From Rostratula benghalensis (lineage: Eukaryota; Chordata; Aves; Charadriiformes; Rostratulidae), in contig VXAI01000191.1 in NCBI GenBank assembly GCA_013399305.1, positions 1,406,132-1,470,131 of the forward strand: 64,000 nucleotides of DNA. Direction: 5' to 3'. Below the pieces are notes generated by a model, which worked only from the letters and a program-made list of their open reading frames with translations, was not told where the DNA came from and made no database searches. Shown here piece after piece: positions 1 to 10,672 of this stretch (positions are counted from its first letter, which is position 1; each line of letters opens with the position of its first letter). The position numbers were made by a program, and so were the translations under genes.

Positions 1-2492
1 GTTTACATGATTCATTTGCTCACTTGTTTGTGTGAGTAACATTTTTGACTGCCCCTTAATGTCCAACTCAAAAGTGTAAAGCCATTGATTTTGTTCTGCA
101 GAATTATGATTCATCTTCTCAGTAATGTATTTCCTCTGCATTTAATCATGCTCTATCCAAAGCAGTCACAAGGGAAAGTTGTGACGATTGGTTTATAATG
201 AATTTGGGGCGAGCATTGCACCAATGGATCACCAGCCACAATGATGTAAACAGTTTGTTTTGACTTTGAAAGGTTTTTAGGAAAATAAAAAGCTGTAATC
301 TGCTTTCCTGCTAAACCACTTCTGTTAATATCTGTCATAATATGGTCATGTGGTTTTTAGTAATGTAGCTGTTTAGCACATAGGTCAAAATCATCAGTTG
401 AAGTCAGCTCATTCACAGCTGTCGTAGATGTGTGTGCAAAATCAAGCTAGCTCCAGAGTCTTAAGTGTTCCTTTTTCATGTAGAAATTGAATGGAAGCAA
501 AAGATTTATGCATTAGCTTATATTTATTGTGGTTATCACAACATTATAGACCATATGCTCATATCCCTGCTCAGAGTTTTACTCCGTCCTTTGTCAGTCA
601 CAGAGGTTGTTATCACAGGCCACAGGAGCATGAATAGGACGACAAAGAGATCCTACCACTGCTTTTTGAGTTGGGAACGGAGAGAAAACAACGTAGGTGC
701 TTATCTTGCTGTTCTTAATCCCAGCAGAGGCTGGAGGAGGGCTGTGCAGTACTCCCTGTACCCACCTCTCCCTGTGAATCAAGAGCTCTGGGGTGCTATC
801 GGGCACTGCTGGACACAGCTGATAAGGAGGTGGTGAGGGAGAAAGAGAGAGCCGAGTATTAGAAATGGGTTGGAGAAGACCAAACTAGAATGTGGCATTT
901 CAAAGGTCAGAGTGAAAATTCTTATAAAGAATATTGTATTTCATAATAATAATAATTAGTATGCTCACTCTTTGAGGCCAAACTTTACTTGGCTAAGAAC
1001 TATGCTAAGGAAAAAAGCAGGGAATGACAAAGGTATGATGAAGCATGGAGCCACCTGATCTTTGCAGTTCAGCTGCTTAAAATTATTTTGCTTCGAGAGG
1101 GGGAAGGGGGAAGGGCTGTAAAAGGGTGGAAAATAGTTATTTTTTCCACTGCTTTGATGGAAGTAAATAGCAGTTCAGGGAAGACTGCCTGTATTGCGTA
1201 GACCAGCGTGTTGTACTTCTAATGGCATTAATCACACCTGAATACAGGTTCTGATACATCGCAATAATAATCAACCTCAGTAAGTATATGTGCCTCCTAG
1301 TGAGTCTAGGAATGGCATTTTGATTCTAGGTTATCCACTGCCAATGAGCAAGGTGGGATTATTATTTTTTTTTAATTTTTTTGTTGTTTCACTTTAAGCA
1401 TTTAGAAATCCAGTTTCAGATCTAAGCAGGTTTACAGGTCTGCCTCTACAATCAGCAGAAAGAGACACTTGGTAGAAGGTGATTCATCCTGTCTTAAAAT
1501 AAGCATGCATATATTTGTCCAGCCTCTTTCAGACATTTCTCTCTGCATGAGGTGAATCACTCTGAATTTTCTGGCCATCTCCATTGACTGCAGAGGGATC
1601 AAAGACAACAGACTTCTTAAACAGGTAGTGTTCGATGCGATTAATCCACCTTTGCTGAAAAGTAGGGCAGTATTGTTTAAGAGCTGCCAAGAGGAATATA
1701 GATATAAGTGAAGAGTGAAGCTTCTATCATTAAGTAGAGCCCAATGACTTATGAGTCAGAGATGCGGTCCGAAAAAAACATGTGATGGACCCAAGACCAA
1801 ATTAAAATAAGGCTGGAAGGTGAGCAGTAAATGTACTTCAGGGTAAGCATACCAACTTAGAGAATTTGGATTTGCACATATCAAGCATAAGGGTACAGTG
1901 ACATTTCAAACTAACAATAAAGCAAAAGTAGCAAATAAGAAGACCTGCTGTAAGACAAGTGGAGAGAAAGTGTATGTCGCTTTTTTTCCGATGTAGTTAA
2001 AACACAATAAATGAGTATTTATTTAAAAACAAACAAACAAAGAAAAAAAGTTGGTGCTTATATGTAAATTTGGTCAAGGCAGTGGCTAAAGTCTGAAAAC
2101 CCATATCCCCAAGCATGAACCATCAATAGTGTTTCTCTCAAAGAAGTGTTTTAATTAACACCAGTCTCTACAAATTCACAAAACCCCCCTGTATCTCAGG
2201 CAGAGGAAACATGATCTATTTGGGCATAACAAAACTGGGTGGATGTTTGTAGTCTACATAAACGTTGTCCCATGGTTGTAGAAGAAAACTGGAACCTACT
2301 TAGAGAAACTGTAACCTTCAGGTAATCTTCACAAAAAAAGAGAGGTTTGCAGCAACTATCCTAGAAGAGGTGGAATACTGAACAGCGCATAGATCTTTGA
2401 AATACCTAAAAATTTTATAATCCACTCTTCTGAGATGCAAGTCTTGGAAAGTGATCATCAGTGCTGATGCATACCATCATTGCTCCCATTCC

Positions 2493-2872
2493 AGGAAAGG
2501 CTGAGGGAGCTGGGTCTCATAGAGGAGAGTGAGGGGTGACCTTACTAATGTTTATAAATATATAAAGGGTGAGTGTCAGGAGGGTGGAGCCAGGCTCTTC
2601 TCAGTGACAGCCAATCATAAGACAAGGGGCAATGGGTGCAAGCTGGAACAGAGGAGGTTCCACTTAAAAATGAGGAAAAACTTCTTCACAGTGAGGGTGA
2701 CGGAGCACTGGAAGGGGCTGCCTAGGGAGGTTGTGGAGTCTCCTTCTCTGGAGACATTCAAAACCCGTCTGGACGTGTTCCTGTGTGACCTGATCTGGGT
2801 GTTCCTGCTCTGGCAGGGGGATTGGACTAGATGATCTTTCAAGGTCCCTTCCAATCCTTGATATTGTGTGAT
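2493..2872 (+). mobile_element. CR1 LINE fragment, 3' end
   Basis: This is the 3' end of a chicken-repeat-1 non-LTR retrotransposon in the same orientation as VSNL1. A frame at 2529-2834 still reads the C-terminal tail of the CR1 ORF2 reverse transcriptase, including RKNFFTVRV and [13 protein letters not shown]. After it comes the typical CR1 terminal segment ending in a decayed octamer (ATATTGTGTGAT, from about 2861). The copy is 5'-truncated, as most CR1 copies are. It cannot make a working protein, because only the tail of ORF2 remains. Confidence 0.93.
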
Positions 2873-4757
2873 AACTTGTTCCAGTGGTCACTCTGGACTA
2901 GTGATGTCCAGGAGGTTACAGTTTTCTCAGTTAACATGTAAGTGCTTCTCATGAGGGCAAGCTTATTGGAAATCATACTCAAATAAAAACTCAGAGAAAG
3001 CAATCAAAAATTATTGTCATTGGTATAAGGCGTACAACAAACTTGTCATAGCAATCAAGGCTGTGATGTTGTAGCACTCTGGATAATCAGACTAACTGTC
3101 ACTCAGGTGGTTGGAAGGGTATTCAGACTACGAATTATTTCAAAAAGGTACTGTAAATGTTCTGCATGCATTTTAAGATTATTATTATGTACGAGAAAAA
3201 AATTGAAGAGAATAGATCAGTGAAGCAAATACTCATTTCACTGCTGAAAAATGAGGCTTCTTCCTCAACTCAGACCTCCTTGTTACTTGCTGATCACCAC
3301 GGTTGATAGAAGCTGGGTCAATAGCAAAGTGAAACTATAGCAACAGATGTACTTACATGTTTATCTGACACTAGGACTAACAAGCATATTGTTCTCTTCA
3401 GAAATAAATCTCTAATTCTCTAGAACAGATAAGTCGCCAAATTCTCATGAAATATTGGAGAAGTAAAATGTGAAAAAATAAACCAAACCCCAAACAAGTT
3501 TGAGTTACGGCATGCAACAATGCCAAATGACAGAGTTAAGGGGGACATTAAAAGTTTCTTAAGAAACACTGATCACCCAAAGCCTAAGTTTTCTGTAGAA
3601 ATATGGACACTTTCCTTCTTGTGATCTAAAAAGAGCCTGACAGAAAGAGCAAGCAAAAGAGGGATTTTGTCTCTCTCTCTCCCGGTCCAAAAATAAGTGT
3701 TAAAGCCTGGAAGCTCTTCCGAGCACTTGTGTCTTGTTGAACAACCCAGGCAAGTCTCTGCTTTCTGATCCATACCTGCTCCTATGTCCACTTGCAAAGG
3801 AGGAAAGGCAGCTATGGCATGCTGTAAGCAGTTTCCCAATCCAAATGAGAAGAGGGGGCAGAAATAAGACCCTGCAATGTACTTCAGATCATGTGTCTGC
3901 AGGTTAGTTTATTACACAAGCTGCCAGCTTCATCATCAGGTGCTCCCAGGGATACATCAACAGAGGAGCTACTGGTGAGTCTGGTATTGCCCTCGATTTT
4001 CATGTTGCAAATGTAGAGAACTCCCTTTTTGCTTTATTCCAGACTCAACAGAAAACAAATCCACACTTTTAATGAAATAAATTCACCTAGAGCAAAAAAG
4101 CCCTACATACCAGTTGTTGTTGTGTTAGACCATCCTCCGCACAGCTTTTACCCTTTCAAATGTTTTTTTTATTGCTTGAATCTAATTGAATATCCATCTC
4201 ATTTCAAATAAAATTTAAAAATATATCTCTCTTCTTTTGCTTAAACCACTTTTCTCCATTTATTATTCAATTCAGTTGGGTAATTGCATTCCTTAATGTC
4301 ATTACTCTCTATTTTTCCCCATTTCTTTTACACAGAAAGATTGCAGGCCTGAATCTGATCTTTGGTAAAGCCAGTAAAGTAATCTGAAATCATTGGATTT
4401 GTTCCAGTTTTTGCTGTAGTGTAATATAAATCAAAACCTACCCTGCTTATTTCAGGCTCAGTTTGAGGTTTATGTTATCAGCAGTAAATTATGACCGCTT
4501 CTAACTTCCACGCGGTGTTATACAACACAGAAATTCTTCTTTTCTGCTGATGGACTTCCCATTATTTTGGGATGGGAAGTGTAAACTGGGTTAAAATCTC
4601 AGAATAGAGCCCTGTGTTGCATGAAGGAGAAGGGTGATAGTTCAGAGTGATTTTTAATCCTGAGCAGGGAGAGCACCCTGTTCTCGAGGTCACTGATGGA
4701 CAATATACCAATATCATGAAAGTATATTAACTCTACCTATACCTGATAATCAATTTC

Positions 4758-5590
4758 TCCCGGGGCTACAGGAGTGGTTTCTGTGAGAAGCTGCTAGAAG
4801 CTTCCCACACGTCCAATAAAGCCAATGCCAGCCAGCTCCAAGACAGACCTGCTGCTCGCCAAGGCCAAGCAGGTGGTGGTAGCACTTCTAGGATAATATA
4901 GTTAAGAAGCGGGAGAGAAATGGTCAGCTGCAGCTGGAGAGAGGAGTAAGAATTATGTGGGAGCAACAACGCTGCAGACACCAAGGTCAGTGGAGAAGGA
5001 GGGGGAGGAGATGCTCCAGGTGCTGGAGCAGAGATCCTGCTGCAGCCTGTGGTGAGGACTATAGTGAGGGAGGTTGTCCTGCAGCTCGTGGAGGATCCCA
5101 CACTGGAGCTGATGGATGCCCAAAGCAGGCTGTGACCGCATGGGAAGCTCACACTGGAGCAGGCTCTTGGCAGGACCTGTGGAGTGAGGAGCCTGTGTTG
5201 GAGCAGGTTTTCTGGAAGGACTTGTGATCCTGTGAGGGACCCACGCTGGAGCTGTCTGTTCCTCAAGAACACAAGTCCCCCTGCACTACTTGGAAGGAGT
5301 GAAAGAATTTGGAGTAAAGTTAACCTGGAAAGAAGGAAGGAGTGGATGGTTTTAAGATTTGTTCCTATTTCTCATTATCTGAGTCTGATTTGATCGGTAA
5401 AAAATTAAATTAATTTTTCCCCAAGTTGCATCTGTTTTTCTTGTGACAGTAATTGAAAAGCATCTCTCCCTGCCTTTCTCTCAACCCACAAACCTTTTGT
5501 TATATTTTCTCTCCTCTATCCAGCTGAGGAGGCGAGTGATGGAGTGGGTTTGATGGGCACCTGGTATCCAACCAGGGTGAACCCATCACA
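4758..5590 (+). mobile_element. Endogenous retrovirus LTR fragment (solo LTR, + orientation)
   Basis: I recognise the general layout of an avian ERV long terminal repeat. It has an AGAAGCTGCTAGAAGCTTCC-like segment near 4786-4805, a TATA-like ATATAGTTAAGAAG at about 4897-4910, and a middle part of degenerate repeats around a CTGGAGCAGG-type motif (about 5015-5265). A purine-rich AGAAGGAAGGAGTGGATGG stretch follows at 5331-5349, then AT-rich sequence where a polyadenylation signal would be expected (AAAATTAAATTAA, about 5401), and a 3' end in CACA at 5587-5590. The 5' end looks truncated and the repeat block shortened. No primer-binding site, gag, pol or env sequence follows, so it is probably a solo LTR. 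The exact ERV family is from memory and uncertain. Frames through it on both strands (168 residues on the minus strand) are not genes. Confidence 0.75.
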
Positions 5591-5800
5591 GTATCATACA
5601 GCAGTTACCAGAACCTTCTCCTTAAAAATATGTTAATCTTTTCCATATATTGGGGAGAAAAAGCCTGCTTTCCCTGTACAGTGTGGTTCTACTGTGTGAG
5701 GTATAAACAGGTTTTGGGGTCATCCCTGTTTCATGCAAGGTGGCTGAAAAATGGTGTTGATAACTAATGTGAGGAGATGCTTCACAAGTTGCCTAGGAAG

Positions 5801-6478
5801 CATAGAATCGTAGAATGGTTTGGATTGGAAGGGACCTGTAGAGATCATCTAGTCCAACCTCTCTGCCATGGGCTGGGACACCTCCCACTAGACCAGATGG
5901 CTCGAAGCCCCATCCAGCCTGGCCTTGAAGATTTCCAGGGATGGGGCATCCACAGCTTCTCTGGACAACCTGTTCCAGTGTCTCACCACTCTCATCATTA
6001 AAAAAAAAAAAAAAAAAAAAAAATTCTTCCTAATCTAAATCTATGCTTTTTCAGTTTAAAACTGTTGCCTCTTGTACTATAGTAGAGTCTCTCTCCATCT
6101 TTCTTGTAAGTGCCCTTGATATATTAAAGGCTGGAAAGTGACATCTCTTCCTCAGGCTGAGTAACTGCAACTCTCTCAGCCTTTCTTCAGAGGACAGGTG
6201 TTCCAGCCTTCTGATCATTTTTTTGACCCTCCTCTTGACCCATTCCAACATTCTTTCTTGTACTGGGGACCCCAGGTCCTTTTCTGCAGAGCTGCTCTTA
6301 ATCGAATCATCCCCCAGTCCGTATTGATACTGTGGATTTCCCTGACCCAGGTGTAAGACCTTGCACTTGGCCTTGTTGAACTTCATGAGGTATGCATGGG
6401 CTCACTTCTCCAGCCTGTCAGGGCCCCTCTGGATGGCATCCCTTCCCTATACCTTATCAACTGCACCACTCAGCTTGT
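5801..6478 (-). mobile_element. CR1 LINE fragment with internal deletion
   Basis: Two copies of the CR1 terminal octamer (CATAGAAT, CGTAGAAT; 5801-5816) mark the element's 3' end, so the element reads on the minus strand. The first part (to about 6265) is the ORF2 C-terminal tail and terminal segment. The sequence then jumps to a more upstream part of the reverse-transcriptase frame (about 6275-6478), with MKFNKAKCKVLHLGQG readable on the minus strand. Some 55-60 codons usually found between the two parts are missing. A run of 24 A (5999-6022) lies inside the element, not at its end. Frames are broken. Confidence 0.9.
5999..6022. repeat. A24 homopolymer inside CR1
   Basis: The run follows CTCATCATT and precedes TTCTTCC. 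Other CR1 copies in this window have only a short TAAAGAATTT-like segment at the equivalent place (for example near 62137). It is therefore an expansion within the element and not an insertion tail. Confidence 0.85.
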
Positions 6479-7049
6479 TGAAGCACTGCAAGAGGCCAAT
6501 TTATTTGTAGCCTTTGACTGGGATGGAAAAATTCCTCTTCTTTTCCACATGTACTGTTCCTCTGTGGGGCTTTGGGTATGAGATTGTTAGTTTTTTTGTG
6601 TGCGAAAGACAGGCTCTGGATTTCTTCTTCAGTGAAACAGTAAGTGTATTTGAAGGAATGAAGCATCTGTGTGGCTTTGATAGCCTGGTTCGTTCTATCC
6701 TCCACGCTGACATCAGTAGAGAAAAGGCAGTGTCAGAAGTAGCCTGGGGAGAAAGGAGCAATGCTGGGAGTTGTCAGGAGTTATAGTTATTATCAGCACA
6801 CAGCTGGAAATTTGATAAACAGCTTGCTTGAAAATAATATGGAAATTTTTCTGTTATTATAGATTATACCCATAGTTCTCTGCTTTTCCCCAGCATTTAA
6901 TTGTCCAGGGTTTTGTTACCTCTATATATAGTGTTTAATGTACCGTTTATAAATTTGTATTGTGTCAAAGATTTGAAAGACACCCACCACACTTGCCTGC
7001 TCAGTGCCTGGATCTCACATGTAGTCCCCAGGATTCAGCATGTTCCTGT

Positions 7050-7085
7050 GGGAGCTCGTGGGCTGGGAGTGGGCAGAGGGGTGGG
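7050..7085 (+). other. Six-run G-quadruplex motif
   Basis: Six runs of at least three G fall within 36 bases, at 7050-7052, 7060-7062, 7065-7067, 7071-7073, 7078-7081 and 7083-7085. Loops are one to seven bases. The runs are on the VSNL1 sense strand, so a fold could form in the pre-mRNA as well as in DNA. Only the sequence motif is seen; folding is inferred. Confidence 0.7.
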
Positions 7086-7630
7086 AATGAAGCACAGCTT
7101 TCCTTCCAACCTAATGAGTGCCTGCCAGCACAGCTGAGCTGGCAAAGTGAGTGTTGTCATTTGCTTCTGGCGTAGTCCACACGACTCATTCCCGTTTCCC
7201 AGAGCCAGGGAAGAGCAAGAAAAACATGTTTCGTACAAGGGAACTCATTGGATGCACAGACCTCACAAGGCTGCAGAGATGTTGGTTGACTCACCCCTTC
7301 AGCTCAAGCAGGATCACTGGGAAAACAAGAGCATGAACGTGGGCAGGTGACAAAGCAGCCAAAATATACTGAGATAAGTTGGGGTGGCCCCATTTAGTTA
7401 GGTGCCTGTGTCCAGGGATGTAATGTGGATCTCCATGCGCTCCTGGAGTCAGTAAAGGGAGGAAGATGACTGCAGTCACTAGCACATCTTCTCCAAATGA
7501 TCCTTTGGATGAGCCCTTTTTCTCTTAGCTCTCCCTGGACGAAATTTAGTGACACTAGGCAGCTACTGTGGATACAAAAAGGTAGGCAGTATGACTGCCC
7601 CATTTCCCCCTAACTGTTTCTCGGGATCAC

Positions 7631-8180
7631 CTAAGTTAGAGGGGGCCTCTGGACATACTGTAGTCCAACCTTCTACCCAAGAAGGATCTGCTAGAGATGT
7701 CTGCTCAGAGCTGCATTCAGTTTGAGTATCTTCAAGGACAGAGACATCACAACTTGTTTGGTTAACCTGTTCCACTGTTTGATCACCTGAAGAGTATGAA
7801 AAACATTTTCTTGCCTTCATATTGAATTTCCCAAATTTCAGTTTGTGGCCATTGCCTCTTGTCTCTCCAGGCACCCCTGAGAGGAGGCTGGCTCTGCCAT
7901 CTTTGTTCCCCTCTTTGTGTATTTAGAGACACTGATAAGACCTCTTGAGACTTCTCCAGGCTCAACAGTCCCAGACTTCTCAGCCTTTCCTTGTATGACT
8001 GACACTTCAGTCCCTTCATCACCTTTATGGCCCTTCACCGGACTCACTCCAGTAAGTCCATGCCTGTCTGGTATGGGGAGCCCAGCACTGAGCCCAGCAC
8101 TCCAGATGTCTCACCAGTGCTGAGCAGAGCAGAAGAATCACCACCTCCCTCAACCTGCCAGCAACATTTTCCTGATGCAC
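7631..8180 (-). mobile_element. CR1 LINE fragment, old and diverged
   Basis: Minus-strand CR1 sequence is recognisable from blocks shared with the other copies: TAGTCCAACC near 7661, TTCTCCAGGCTCAACAGTCCC near 7952-7972, GATGTCTCACCAGTGCTGAG near 8105, and a final CCTGATGCA near 8171. Minus-strand frames (7563-7874, 7783-8022, 7838-8047) split one ORF2 C-terminal reading into several frames, so it is frameshifted. The 3' terminal octamer is gone. It is more diverged than the copies at 2493 and 61273, so probably an older insertion or another subfamily. Confidence 0.85.
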
Positions 8181-8684
8181 CTTGAAAAGAAAATGGTTTT
8201 ATATAACTGGGATTAAAGAAAGCATGCAAAATGACACAAAACCTGGGTTTTTAGGGACATGGTTGGATGTTACTGGTGCTGTCTGCTCAAAGGAATTTGG
8301 ATCCTTTTCCAGCACAAACAGGTGATGTTCAGCAGTACTCAGTTTACTCCTCCAGTTATGTTTGTTTGCACTTGGTCCCTTTGAACATTTGAATACGTTC
8401 TGTGGAAGCCAAAGGGAAACAGAGAGGAGGGGAAAGAGGAAGCAGGTGGGAATGGAGCTGTGTTAGCAACAGTTTGGGGGTGTTTTGAAATCGTTAAACA
8501 GCAAAGAAGGTTCCGTAAGCCTTGTTTTGCTATTAAACTTTTTTTTTTATTATTTCTCCTGAAGTCTCTAATAAAGTTCTGGTTTGTAAAACTGTACTCA
8601 CACTGGCAGTTTAATACTGGCATGGCAAGTTGGAGAGGCTGACCTGAGAAAGCAGTGCAGGAATTGCTGTACAATATTCCAGGC

Positions 8685-8701
8685 AAAAAAAAAAAAAAAA
8701 A
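8685..8701. repeat. A17 homopolymer
   Basis: A plain A-run in intron sequence. No retrotransposed gene body was recognised next to it on either strand. Confidence 0.85.
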
Positions 8702-9108
8702 CTTGCCAAGAGGTTTGATGGTGATTGTGTGGAGAGCTTTTGAAGCAGCACGAGTATGTGTGGGACACGTGATAGCATTTCAAGGAAGATGTCAAACAAA
8801 AAATATGAACAGCAAAAAACTGTTTCAAAGCCCAGTATGGTTTTAAAACTGGAAAAACTAGTCTTCCTCTTCCTGCAGGTGATTTAAAGCCCGTTACCTC
8901 CAAAGCTCCAAATCACATAAAATCAGTTTGCTGCTGAGTCATCTTAGAGTGACTTCCAGCTGCTGCTGCTGCAGCTCTTTCCTGCTTCCCAGGCTGGCTG
9001 GTGGGGACCTCCTGAGGTCCAGCAGGGCACAGAGCAGGCAAATACATCCTCAAGTTGTCTCTGCCTGCTGCTGGCTCAGCCTGCACTGCTTCAGGTTGGG
9101 GGTCGGTT

Positions 9109-9153
9109 TTTTAATAAAATTCCGTCTTTTAATAAAATTCCGTCTTTTACGTC
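9109..9153. repeat. Tandem repeat, 18-bp unit, about 2.5 copies
   Basis: The unit TTTTAATAAAATTCCGTC occurs at 9109-9126 and again, identical, at 9127-9144, followed by a partial third copy (TTTTACGTC). The two full copies are perfect, which suggests a young slippage or duplication event. Each unit contains an AATAAA hexamer, but this is intronic and nothing else suggests a polyadenylation site. Confidence 0.9.
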
Positions 9154-9489
9154 TGACCCTCAAGGACCTGTAAAAGCAGCAATTAAGGTGTTACTTAATG
9201 AAGTACTGAAGTACTACTATACTAAGCATTTCTGAAGAGCTTGTTTCTCTAGGTAGCTGATGGGCTTTTTGCACCATTCCAGCCAAGAAGATGTGTTTTC
9301 AAACTCAGCCTTCATTGACGTTGCTACTTGTGGGACACCAGCAGAGTTTTAGTGTTTTTCTTGATCTCTATTCTGGATTGTGTTGCCCTTGTTAATATTA
9401 ATAAGCATTCTCCTTCCAGAGTAATCTCACGGGGAACAGACTTGACACCTTTACTGATACTAAGTGCCACCCACATACCTGGTTCCTTC

Positions 9490-9609
9490 TTTATCATGAC
9501 TCTCTCCCCCACAATGGTTTGGAATCAAAGCATGTTGCTTTTTCATTTGTTTTTTTGTTGTTGTTGTTGTTGTTTTTTCCCTCTCATGACTTTTGCCAAT
9601 CAAAAAATG
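9490..9609 (+). repeat. 120-bp direct duplication, copy 1
   Basis: This segment runs from TTTATCATGAC to CAATCAAAAAATG and includes a TTG microsatellite in a T-rich tract (about 9549-9577). It recurs in the same orientation at 10552-10672. By eye the copies differ by one C/T change near the start, a two-base change before GACTTTTGCC, and the length of the T/TTG tract. It does not look like CR1, the LTR or any other element I recognise. Confidence 0.92.
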
Positions 9610-10551
9610 GAACAGAAAATGAATAATAACAGTGCTTGGATTGTCACATTGCATGGTTGGAAGCATGGAATTTGGAAGCAAATTTATAGTTTAAAAGAAT
9701 CAAATTTCCTAACAAAGAAATGCTTGCAGGGTGACCTTTACTCCTCTTGAAAACTTAGTAATTGTGCAGCTGTTCTCTCCTGTCTTTTCCTAATGCATAT
9801 TCATAGATTTTCACAAGGAAAAAGCATGTTTGGGAAACCATGATTATAAGTTAATTAAAAATAGTTTTCATTTTAGAAAATTAAATGTGTTGGCAGTGGC
9901 ATACTCATTGCTAATGGGTGATTGTACTTCCTCAATAATAATAAGAGATTCAGTGAAACTCTAGAAGATGTCAGAATATGATTAACTGGATAATCTATGT
10001 ATTTCAGTTTTTATTCCCAAATAAGCCAAAAAGTGTGAGTTTATATTTGATAATTATATGAGGCTCTCAGGCTTTCTTGCAGCTTGTAATTCAATTCCAT
10101 AAGAAAAGAACTTTAAAATGGGAAGAAAGAATGAGTGCCTCTAATTACAGGAAGGAACTGTGACCAGCTTGGTCAGGTTGTTCAGTCCCTCATCTCAAGC
10201 AGAGCCTGGCAGATTATGCACCATGCTGTGCTGGAGCAGCAAATAAGAGTACAGAACCCAGCAGTCCCAAATTATACCTTCTTCAATTACTCTTTTGGTT
10301 CCGTGGAAAAAGTAGTTTCTGGAAGTGTATCAAAATGCCAGCTGAGGTTTTCATTTACTAGAGGTTATTACATGGTGAGGTGCATCAGGGATGGCTGGAA
10401 GGTGTTTGCAACTTATTGGATGACCTATGGCAGAACAAGCAGCTGAAAAAATGAGGGATCTGTGTCACAGAAGCACGGAATTCTCCAAGTCTGATGATAG
10501 AAAAGATTATGTGTGAATATGTTTGTCCAGCTCCTTATTCATATATTCTTG

Positions 10552-10672
10552 TTTATCATGACTTTCTCCCCCACAATGGTTTGGAATCAAAGCATGTTGC
10601 TTTTTCATTTGTTTTTGTTGTTGTTGTTGTTGTTGTTTTTTCCCTCTTGTGACTTTTGCCAATCAAAAAATG
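10552..10672 (+). repeat. 120-bp direct duplication, copy 2
   Basis: This is the second copy of the segment at 9490-9609, about 1,062 bases downstream and in the same orientation. The flanks of the two copies do not match, and no target-site duplication is obvious. Downstream of this copy the sequence is A-rich (ATTAAAAATAAAAG). Confidence 0.92.

Noticed and set aside
465..836. 123-codon open frame on the + strand
   Set aside because: No recognisable domain, another open frame on the opposite strand, and a length within chance for this much sequence.
1096..1127. G-rich tract as a quadruplex
   Set aside because: The fourth G-run is eight bases away from the third, outside the usual loop limit. 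It is better described as a purine-rich patch.
4766..5272. 168-codon minus-strand frame
   Set aside because: It lies wholly inside the LTR fragment, antisense to it. The GC-richer repeated sequence keeps the frame open by composition.
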